Assembly (NCBI GenBank): GCA_034005525.1
Contig: JAVEUP010000010.1
Location: forward strand, 19,303-83,302
Length of the DNA stretch: 64,000 bases
DNA from: PWXP01 sp034005525
Lineage (GTDB): Bacteria; Planctomycetota; Planctomycetia; Pirellulales; Thermoguttaceae
Direction of reading: 5' to 3'
The notes under the pieces are model-generated. The model was given only the letters and a program-made list of their open reading frames with translations. It searched no databases and was not told where the DNA came from. Position 1 is the first letter of the stretch, and every line of letters starts with the position of its first letter. Positions 55,202-64,000 of this stretch are shown here, one piece after another. Both the position numbers and the translations under genes were made by a program.

Positions 55202-57099
55202 TTGCTGTCCGGGATTGGGAACCTCATGTTCATGCACGTCGGCTTATCCTTGGGGGCGCGCCGGCAATATGCCGATGCTGAACTGGACGACTACGGGATG
55301 CCCAGGGGCATGGGCCACCTGCGGGGCGGCGTCGAGCACGTCGAACGCCTGCACATCCCCTGGCACGGCTCCTCGGTCACGCTCGCCGAGGAAAGCGAAA
55401 TCCACCCGCGACCCAACCGCCGCGACGAACCAGTCTACTTCCGCCCGCACGAACAGTCGGAGTTCTCCACGCGGGAGATCGAAAACGGGGTTGAGGCGAC
55501 GTGGCGCGGGCTGACCAACGGTGAGGAAGTGTTCGCCGACGACCGGCTGACGATCGCCGCCTGGGTCGAGCCCGGGACCGGCCACGTCGCGTTTAAGGCG
55601 TCGGCGGCCAGTCCCGAGCGGGGCGTCTTCGGCGTCCAGGTGCCGATCGCGAACCTTCACGCCGACCACGACTTCATCATTCCCAGCTTCAGCGGCATCA
55701 TGGTCAACCGCCGCATGACCACCGGCCTGAAAACGTTCGACGGATTGCGCAATTTCCTCGAAGCGCGGGTGGTGGGAATCAAAGGCCGCGACGGGAGCGT
55801 TGGGCTGTGGGCGCAGGACGACCTGTTCTACAACCATTACCTGTTCTTCCATTGGAGCGGGCGGGCTTTCTCGCTCGCGTTCGAGCACCTCAACCTCATG
55901 CCCTTTGAGGACCACGACCGAACGGAATCGGTCGTCTACTATCTGGACGTGTTCGACGGCGGCTGGGTCGATGCCATGACGCCCTACCGCGACTGGTACC
56001 GCGAGCGGTTCGCCGAGGAAATGAAGCTCAGGGCATCGACCGAATGGGCCGACCGCATCCGGATCATCATCGACAGTTTCGCCAAGGACGACAGCGAGAT
56101 GCTCGCCCGGGTGGCCGAGATGTTCGAACCCGATACGGTGCTCTTTCACGAGTGGAACGCCCGGGCGCCCGGGTTCGACACCGAACTACCCGACTGGACT
56201 CCGCGCGAAGGCTACGCCGATCGCGTGCGAGCGATTCAGGAGCACGGATTCCGGACGATGGCCTACGTGAACACGTACTGTGTGAACTACAATTCGCCCG
56301 TGTTCCAGCGCGACAACATTGCCGAGTTCGGCCTCACGCGCAAGAGGAACTGGTACCTGCGTGGGACGGAGAGAAAGGCAGGTCGGAGACCGCGACCTAC
56401 ACCACGACGTTCCCCGCCTATTTCTTGTTCATTCAAGGCGAAGTGGAGCAGGGTGGCTACGGCTACATCGGCGATGACGAGGAATCGGGAATCCACGTCA
56501 TCCCCGACGTGGGCCTGGATATTGGCGTGGACTTTGAAATCGCTTACCGGAGAATATGGCCGGTGCCCGACGTCGGCGGGACGGGCCAGCCCGGAATGGA
56601 GTCGTTACGCAGGACCAGCAGCCAGGAAGAAGTGACGCTCGACTACTTGGTTGAGGTTCCCGACGACGCAACCTCGCTGCTTCTGTACCTGAAGAATGCT
56701 CAGAACGTCCACGGCAACGGCACCATTGCCCGGCTTTATCTCAACGGCAAGCTGGTGCGGGCTTACGATTTCGGCGCGATTGCCAATCCCGAATGGAAGC
56801 CTGGTACGGACGGGGTGCCAAGCAACCTTTGGCCGGAAAGGCGCGTTCACATGTGGCGGGTTCCGCTTGGAAAGCTGGCCGGCCAGCCGGTGCTGATCAC
56901 CCTGGGAACCGACTCCCGCAAATGCACCAATGCCGACAACTTCTGGTGGTCCAGACCGATCCTCGTACGCGACGAGAAGCAGCCGGAAGCCTACGTCGTT
57001 CTGACCGACGAGGGCGAGATTGCCGAAGACGCATCCCGGGTGCTCGACGCCGCATTCGTCCTTCAGGAGGGCACCGGCCGCACTCCCTGTGGATATTGA
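55202..57099 (+). pseudogene. Frameshifted glycosidase-like (DUF6259-type) gene
   Basis: The first reading frame runs through a barrel-type start (GTGHVAFKASAASPERG, YRDWYRERFAEEMKL, VLFHEWNARAPG) to about 56370 (KRNWYLRGT), then becomes nonsense. A second frame (shifted by one) continues coherently from there (TATYTTTFPAYFLFIQGEV to WWSRPILVRDEK) and ends abruptly. There is no signal peptide on the 5' side. Either a real frameshift or a sequencing error near 56366-56385; the 5' end may also be truncated. Confidence 0.6.
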
Positions 57100-57145
57100 C
57101 GCCAGACGGCAGCGCCGAATTGGCGAGACTTTCGCTACGCGCGCC

Positions 57146-57190
57146 GGCGAATCTCTCCGAAACTCGCATCCAGCGTTCCGGAGAAACGCG
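57146..57190. repeat. Two-hairpin repeat, copy 2
   Basis: GGCGAATCTCTCCGAAACTCG and GCGTTCCGGAGAAACGC match copy 1 at 16442-16486 with a few changes. Lies between the frameshifted gene and the convergent Gfo/Idh/MocA gene. Confidence 0.6.
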
Positions 57191-57353
57191 ACGGTCTGCG
57201 ATCTCTCCATGCCTCGCGCAAGAAGCCGGGACCTGCCCCCTTCCCGCGGAAGAGGACAGGTCCCGGGTGAATCATGGCCGGCTTCCGCGGCCCTTCAATC
57301 GTTTGCGGGGGCAAGCTTCGCGCCGCAATGCCCGGAAACGCTTCCCGCACTTC

Positions 57354-58865
<1,512 letters not shown>

Positions 58866-59105
58866 GGGGTTGGGTTCCTCAGCTATGGGGCAGGAAAGAC
58901 AAACAAATCCTATAGAACCTAGTTTAGGCGAACCGGCCGCAAATGCAAGGCAGGTGCGCAGCACGGCCTTCAGGATGGCGGTACGTCAACTAACCAGAAG
59001 AGGGGCATTGGCTTCCCTCTCGGCTCGTTACATGATAGAATTGAAGGATAAGGGAAAGTGTTCCCGCGACGTCCCGTTCAGCATCGGAAAAGGAGGTGTG
59101 CTGTA

Positions 59106-59432
59106 ATGAATCGTCTGCTCCTGATCGCTGTGTGTGCCGCTGTAGCCCTTTCGGGGGTTTCGGCTTTCGGACAGTATGTTGTGGCGGGCCCCGTGCCCGT
59201 GGCCGTGTACCGGCCCATCCCTGTCGCCGTCCCAATCACCACGGTCTACCAGCCCGTAGTTCCGGCCTACGCGCCTGTCGTGGCATACCGGCCGATGGTC
59301 GTCCCGGCGCCGGCTCCGGTTGTGTACGGCGCTCCGGCAGTGATCTATGCCGGGCGTCCGGCGGTGGTGCGTGCCAAGGTGTACCTGCCGGGGCAGCCGG
59401 TTCGGAACGTGTTGCGTGCAGTAACGCCGTAA
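59106..59432 (+). CDS. Small secreted Pro/Val/Tyr-rich protein
   Basis: 108 residues; GGAGGTG precedes the ATG. Signal peptide (LLLIAVCAAVALSGVSAFG), then a repetitive Pro-Val-Ala-Tyr composition (YRPIPVAVPITTVYQP, VVPAPAPVVYGAP). Structural or surface protein; function unknown. The stop lies one base before the end of the convergent SUMF1 gene. Confidence 0.65.
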   Translation: MNRLLLIAVCAAVALSGVSAFGQYVVAGPVPVAVYRPIPVAVPITTVYQPVVPAYAPVVAYRPMVVPAPAPVVYGAPAVIYAGRPAVVRAKVYLPGQPVRNVLRAVTP

Positions 59433-59433
59433 C

Positions 59434-62163
59434 CTATCGGTCCTCGGTCGCGACCGGCTCCGGGCTTGGGGTTTCTGCGTCGGGGAGTTGCGTCTTGTCC
59501 GCGGCATCGGCGGCCACAAGAACCACGCGAAACCCCACGTTCCAGGAGCGGTTTTCGGGGAACTCCGTGCCTCGGCTTGCCGAACGGCAGGACGGGGCGA
59601 TGCTGTCGGAGCTTCCGCCCCGAACTGCGCGAGCCCAGCCGCGCGAGGAGCCCATCGGATTGTCGACCGGCGACTCGGAGTAGTAGCTTCGACTGTGCCA
59701 GTCGACAACCCACTCCGCCACGTTTCCGTGCATGTCGAACATCCCCCACGGATTGGGCCTTCGGGTGGCTACGGGCTGAACCCTCCTGTTGGAGTTGAGA
59801 AGGAACCAGCCATGCTCCGGTAGGCTTGCGTCTTCGTCGCCGAAGTGGTAACGGGTTGTACTCCCCGCACGGCAAGCATACTCCCACTCGGCTTCCGTTG
59901 GCAACCGATACACGCGATCGCCCAGCTTCTTGCCCGACGCTTGGGTAAGTCGGCGGCAGAACTCAGCGGCCTCCAGCCAAGTGACACGGACGACAGGCAA
60001 GTTCGGCACTTGGGATCGACTTGGGTTCACGCCCATGACGCGGAAGTACTGCTCCTGCGTCACTTCCGTCGCGCTCATCCAGAACGGACGCGTGATACGC
60101 ACCCGATGCTGCGGCGACTCGGTTTCAAGCCGATCCCGAAAGGAACGATCGGCTTGCATTACCGACATCTGCGTTTCCGTCTGGATCGCCTCCTCGGTCG
60201 TCCCCATCAAGAACTCGCCCGGAGGGATCAAGCCCATCCTCATTCCGATCGGGTTGGTTTCGTCGACGGGTACGTTAAGGTGCTTTGCCCAGGCTTGCTG
60301 ATGCTGGGCGGCCCGCTGGGCGTCGAACGGTGCGACGGCAAGCGGCGGAGGAGCGCCGGCTTCCTGGCGGGGCGAGGCGGCCTGTCCCGTCTTCTCGAGT
60401 TCGGCCAGCCGTTTTGTCACACGCGCCTTCAGCAACGTGCTTGTCAGTTCCGGGTACGCCCGCTCGTACCAATGGGCCGCGCGGCGCAAGAACACCGGCT
60501 TTGCCTGCTGATCGCTCACTTCGGCCAACTCCCACCATGCGTCGGCTAACTCAGCCTGCCCCGCGGCGTCCAAAGCAGTGCTGTTCAGTTCCCGCTCAGC
60601 CAGGGCGCGCAACTCCGGCTCGGAACCCTTTGCGAAATGCGGCAGCGCTTGGCTCCAATCATTCCGGACGAAACAGTGCCACCGGGCCAAAGTTGTGTGG
60701 GCCGCCTCATCGTCGGGATTCGACTGCACGGCCGTGCGCGCCGCCTGGACCTCGTCGGATTGGGTGCGAAGTTGCTGGACCCTTCGGCGCCGGTTCAGCG
60801 CCTCAACCCGAAACGGACGACCCGCGGAAGCCTGGCACGCGCGATATACGGCCGCCGAGAGCGAGTCGGCCAGGTCGAACCGTTCAGCGGCCAACGCTTC
60901 TTCGATCACGGTCGCCGAACTGCGCACCAGGGCGCCAATTTGCTCCTCGCTGGTGGCCTTCTTGGAGAAGCCGTCCAACATGGCTACCTCCACGCGGAGC
61001 CGGTCCACGTCGAACTCATCGGCGATCTGACCTACCAGCCGCATCATGCGTTCGCCCTCGCCCGCCTCGGAGGCCAGTTCCGAAGCGCGACGCAGCAGGA
61101 CGAACCGTTCAGCGGCATCCCCGCTCTTCTCGGCCAAGGCAGCGAGTTGGTCAACCAGCGCCAGCCGTTCCGCCAACGGACGTGCCGAAGACGTATCATA
61201 CGTCTCGTCGAGCACGCGGCGCACCCCCTCTTGCGCGGCGCGATCGGGGACCGGCCTCTTCGCGGCCTGAACTGGCTGAGAGGGCGTCGTTTCCGCAGGC
61301 GTTTCAGGGACATCGGAAGGCGGCGCAGGACCCTCCGGCTCTGGTGGTCGACCGGGCATCAAGTCATCCACGACCGGGCGAGGATCGGTCGGCTGCTCCG
61401 GCGCCGGATCGTCGGGCATTGCGCCGGCAGGCTCTGTTAGCTGTTCGTCTTCCTCGTTGGGCACGACAGCAGGCGTGCTGGGCGGGTCGTCGGCCGGCGG
61501 CGTCACGGGAACGTCGTCGGCAGCGTCTCGCGGCTGTTGCCGTTCGTCCGGCTCCGCCTGCGCCACGTCGGCCGGCCTTTCGGGCTGCCGCAGTTCTTGC
61601 TGCGGATCAGGAGTTGCCTGTCCGGCGGCGGCGGGTTGCCGCGGCTCGGCTTCCGCTTGCTGCACGTTGCCGGAGCCTGAAAGCCACCACACCAGTGCCC
61701 CAAGCAAAACGAGCCCCGCGACGGTGGTAATGGCAAGAATCACCGGTGACAGAGCGGCACGCTCGTCGGCCGGATACAACTCGGCCTCCGTGCCGATTGA
61801 AGGAGCCTGGGCACCGGCCGGAAACGCCGCGACGGGCACGGACGCTACCGGCACGGCCCGGGGTACCGGTACTGCCGAAGCGGCGAGTGCCTGGCGAAGC
61901 TGCCCGTCATACGCAACCTTCTTCTCCGGGTTCAGCAGGCAGACACGCGCGGCGGCCACCTCGTTGAGCAGCTTCTGGGACAACTGCGAATGCTTTCCGG
62001 CCGCAAACCCGCGCAAGTGCCCCATCTGCCGGTCGGCTGCGTTGGCGATGACCCCGGCGTTCTCCTCGAACAGCCCGATTCCCAGGAGACGGTAGTGGTG
62101 CGGCGGCTGGTCGGAGGGAGTTATTCCGAGCCATTCATAATAGGGGTCAAAGACATCCGTCAT
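59434..62163 (-). CDS. Membrane protein with J-like N-terminus and C-terminal SUMF1 domain
   Basis: 909 residues. N-terminal about 95 residues: the J-like planctomycete signalling segment (DPYYEWLGI, DQPPHHYRLLGI, LLNEVAAARVCLLN). A membrane helix is near 138-165, a Glu/Pro-rich stretch and helical repeats occupy the middle, and a SUMF1/formylglycine-generating-enzyme domain from about 640 closes the protein (FLMGTTEEAI, EAEWEYACRAGS, GNVAEWVVDW). In true FGE the region reads GGSxLCxxxxC; here it is GGSSDSIAPSC, keeping only the second Cys, so it is unlikely to make formylglycine. Confidence 0.75.
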   Translation of the reverse strand: MTDVFDPYYEWLGITPSDQPPHHYRLLGIGLFEENAGVIANAADRQMGHLRGFAAGKHSQLSQKLLNEVAAARVCLLNPEKKVAYDGQLRQALAASAVPVPRAVPVASVPVAAFPAGAQAPSIGTEAELYPADERAALSPVILAITTVAGLVLLGALVWWLSGSGNVQQAEAEPRQPAAAGQATPDPQQELRQPERPADVAQAEPDERQQPRDAADDVPVTPPADDPPSTPAVVPNEEDEQLTEPAGAMPDDPAPEQPTDPRPVVDDLMPGRPPEPEGPAPPSDVPETPAETTPSQPVQAAKRPVPDRAAQEGVRRVLDETYDTSSARPLAERLALVDQLAALAEKSGDAAERFVLLRRASELASEAGEGERMMRLVGQIADEFDVDRLRVEVAMLDGFSKKATSEEQIGALVRSSATVIEEALAAERFDLADSLSAAVYRACQASAGRPFRVEALNRRRRVQQLRTQSDEVQAARTAVQSNPDDEAAHTTLARWHCFVRNDWSQALPHFAKGSEPELRALAERELNSTALDAAGQAELADAWWELAEVSDQQAKPVFLRRAAHWYERAYPELTSTLLKARVTKRLAELEKTGQAASPRQEAGAPPPLAVAPFDAQRAAQHQQAWAKHLNVPVDETNPIGMRMGLIPPGEFLMGTTEEAIQTETQMSVMQADRSFRDRLETESPQHRVRITRPFWMSATEVTQEQYFRVMGVNPSRSQVPNLPVVRVTWLEAAEFCRRLTQASGKKLGDRVYRLPTEAEWEYACRAGSTTRYHFGDEDASLPEHGWFLLNSNRRVQPVATRRPNPWGMFDMHGNVAEWVVDWHSRSYYSESPVDNPMGSSRGWARAVRGGSSDSIAPSCRSASRGTEFPENRSWNVGFRVVLVAADAADKTQLPDAETPSPEPVATEDR

Positions 62164-62454
62164 GACTGCACCCGCCGGAATCAACCTGCCCTCAAGAATG
62201 CCAACTACTTCCACTCTATGCCACAGCGGGCAGGCCGTCAACCAACCCCTCCGTTGGGGATGAAATAATTTTTAGTGGGTTATGTGGCTGTTCTTGCTTG
62301 TGCACTGACGCAGCCGGGCTGGTCTAGTTATAATGAAACACCGTAACCCACGCTCCGTTCCGGGGGGGCTACAATCAACAGGCATCGTGCACGACTCTCA
62401 GATAAGTGCTCGGCGTTGGCATCCCGAATTATTCACGAAAAACCGAGGTGTTTC

Positions 62455-63480
62455 ATGGACATTTCCCGCAACGAACACATCTCCCGACGTCGTTTCACTC
62501 GCGATACCGTGCTACTGGCCGGTGGGGCTCTGCTGGGCACGTCGCTGAAGCACTCTGCTGACGCGGCGTCCGCGACGGATTCGTTCCCGCGGGTGAAGCT
62601 TGGGCGAACCGGCGAACTGGTGACTCGCATGACCCTGGGTACCGTTCCGTGCGCCATGCCGGAAGGGGCAACCCCGCGGCAAGTGGCCGATGTCATCGAC
62701 GAGGCCCTCAACCAGGGGGTGCGATCAGTCGATGTGGCGCCGGCCTACCTGCGAGCCGAGGAGGGCGCCGGGCTGGCGCTCGGCGAACGTCGTCGCGAGG
62801 TCTTCCTGTCGACCAAGGTGGCGGCCAGCACGGTCGAGGACGCCGAACGGTCGCTGGGCAACAGCCTGGAGTTGTTGAAGACCGATTACGTCGACGTACT
62901 CTACCTGCACAGCGTCGGGTCGCGACCTCAGGACCGCGATCCCGACGTAGCGCTAAAGCCCGACGGCGTCTTCCCTTGGTTGCTCAAGCAAAGGCGAATG
63001 GGCAAGTGCCGCTTTGTAGGCGTCTCTTCGCACAATGCGCCCAGCATGTGTATCCCCTTGCTCGAAACCGGCGAAGTCGACGTCCTGCTTACCGTGGTCA
63101 ACCTGGTCGATCGGTTTACCTATAACCACGAAGGCGTCCTGCTCCCCATTGCGAAGAAGCACGGCACGGGCGTCATCGCCATGAAGGTATTCGGCGGGGC
63201 GAAGCGCGTGCTGCCCGAAGGGGTGCCGTTCAATGTCGCGGGACCGACGGAACTTGACAGGGAACACCTCGCAACGTCCCTGCGGTATGCCCTGGGAGTA
63301 CCGGGCATTGCAGCGGTGAACCTCGGATGCCGCACGCGCGAAGAAGTGCGCGCGAACGTGGCCGCGGTGCTCGGCTACCAGCCCCTTTCGGACGACGAGG
63401 CCCTGGCCGCCGAAGCGCTGGGACGCGAATTGGCGCCAAAATGGGCGGAACGCTTCGGTCCGGCCGAACGTGTCGCTTGA
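62455..63480 (+). CDS. Tat-exported aldo/keto reductase
   Basis: 341 residues; GAGGTG before the ATG. Twin-arginine signal ISRRRFTRD with hydrophobic stretch to about residue 30. Aldo/keto reductase tetrad visible: Asp/Tyr in DVAPAYLR, Lys in STKVAAS, His in YLHSVGS. The C-terminal part follows the usual (alpha/beta)8 pattern. Substrate unknown; related exported AKRs appear with Gfo/Idh/MocA oxidoreductases in planctomycetes. Confidence 0.88.
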   Translation: MDISRNEHISRRRFTRDTVLLAGGALLGTSLKHSADAASATDSFPRVKLGRTGELVTRMTLGTVPCAMPEGATPRQVADVIDEALNQGVRSVDVAPAYLRAEEGAGLALGERRREVFLSTKVAASTVEDAERSLGNSLELLKTDYVDVLYLHSVGSRPQDRDPDVALKPDGVFPWLLKQRRMGKCRFVGVSSHNAPSMCIPLLETGEVDVLLTVVNLVDRFTYNHEGVLLPIAKKHGTGVIAMKVFGGAKRVLPEGVPFNVAGPTELDREHLATSLRYALGVPGIAAVNLGCRTREEVRANVAAVLGYQPLSDDEALAAEALGRELAPKWAERFGPAERVA

Positions 63481-63576
63481 GCAAGCCGCGCCATTGCGAT
63501 GTGCCAGTGCAGGGCCCGCGCTTGATGCTGGCCGCTTCGTGGCACACTTTTCGTGACGTGGGGTTGTAGCACGTGG

Positions 63577-63641
63577 GCAACCGTTTGCGGGGTAGCGGCG
63601 CGGGCGGTGTTCTCCGCTGCATGCAAGAAGGATTGCCTGCC
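63577..63641 (-). repeat. Dispersed ~65-bp intergenic repeat, copy E
   Basis: Reads on the minus strand: TCTTGCATGCAGCGGAGAAC, then CCGCCCGCGCCGCTACCCCG. Best preserved copy together with 6324-6388 and 18647-18710. Confidence 0.6.
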
Positions 63642-63769
63642 TGTTTGAAGTTGACAGCTTTGTCAGCCCGATCTATTCTTGTGCACCCTCAGACAGCGTA
63701 CCTCGCGGAGCCCGGTAACGGATAGCACGTCGCTCCGGCCGGTTCACCACCCCAAATGAGAGATGAACG

Positions 63770-64000
63770 ATGTTGCCACAACCTGCGACCCCTTGCTGGC
63801 TGCGAGTCGTCACGGTCGCGGCCGGGTTGATTGGCGTCTTGGGCTGTTCCGACCGGGCGACCACTGAGAGCCCCCGGCTACGTGCCAGCCTGCTGGAAAT
63901 GCCAGCCGCCGGGGCGGACCTGCAAGCGGCCGATCCCAAGCCCGCCGCGCCAACGGCCGAGCAGGCCGAAGCCTGGCATGAGATGGGCATTCGCCTGTAC
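63770..64000 (+). CDS. Lipoprotein, 3' end outside window
   Basis: At least 77 codons from an ATG at 63770 with GAGAG upstream. Signal sequence with lipobox (GLIGVLGC, acylated Cys near residue 26), then an Ala/Asp/Glu-rich stretch, ending at the window edge in HEMGIRLY. Family not identifiable from this part. Confidence 0.6.
   Translation, partial: MLPQPATPCWLRVVTVAAGLIGVLGCSDRATTESPRLRASLLEMPAAGADLQAADPKPAAPTAEQAEAWHEMGIRLY

Overview
The window looks like the chromosome of a high-GC planctomycete, probably a Pirellulales-type bacterium. This is inferred from the gene families and not from any marker gene. The families are two DUF1559 proteins with type IV pilin-like N-termini, DUF1080 (3-keto-disaccharide hydrolase) proteins, a sulfatase, PEP-CTERM sorted proteins, Tat-exported Gfo/Idh/MocA and aldo/keto reductases, a membrane serine/threonine kinase, a SUMF1 protein with a J-like N-terminus, a free RNA polymerase alpha-CTD protein and an RHS fragment. 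Genes lie on both strands in short operons. No rRNA, tRNA, CRISPR array, transposase or phage gene was seen.

Layout: 1-9.6 kb holds the 3' part of an SRPBCC/TIGR01777 epimerase, then a minus-strand run of AroE-like protein, DUF1080 paralog 2, small ORF plus OLD-like ATPase, DUF1080 paralog 1 and bioD. 10-16.4 kb has a methyltransferase-like protein, a membrane Ser/Thr kinase, leuC, a flgM-fur pair and a zinc-ribbon protein. 16.5-24.6 kb has a PEP-CTERM trypsin-like protease, GlsB-like protein, an SF1 helicase with an RNA-binding N-terminus, a sulfatase with a mutated active site, purD and a small lipoprotein. 24.7-31 kb has DUF1559, a TGS GTPase with a secreted Cys/Pro-rich protein, a coupled DUF3592/arrestin-like/P-loop operon and the alpha-CTD protein. 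31-39 kb has an SGNH hydrolase, a PIN toxin-antitoxin pair, an ABC transporter of MacB/FtsX type, an exported methyltransferase, a second DUF1559 and two paralogous small membrane proteins. 39-45.8 kb has a second FtsX-type ABC transporter and a complete modABC molybdate transporter. 45.8-57.1 kb is a decaying accessory region: a PEP-CTERM fragment, an RHS fragment carrying a MITE-like element, a sialidase-like protein, a second palindromic element, a PRC-barrel protein, a 1263-residue LamG-type secreted protein, a PEP-CTERM protein and a frameshifted glycosidase-like gene. 57.3-64 kb has a Gfo/Idh/MocA oxidoreductase, a small secreted protein, the J-like/SUMF1 protein, an aldo/keto reductase and the start of a lipoprotein.

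Much of the content concerns exported proteins and carbohydrate turnover (DUF1080, sulfatase, SGNH, sialidase-like, LamG, Gfo/Idh, AKR), interspersed with core metabolism (bioD, leuC, purD, modABC). The most notable non-gene content is at least four kinds of dispersed repeat: a roughly 65-bp element that recurs in up to seven gaps, a two-hairpin element in two convergent gaps, and two MITE-like palindromes. One of these MITEs sits inside an RHS reading frame, flanked by a near-perfect 8-bp duplication, and leaves the frame open. Identities and percentages quoted are by eye; element boundaries may be off by a base or two.
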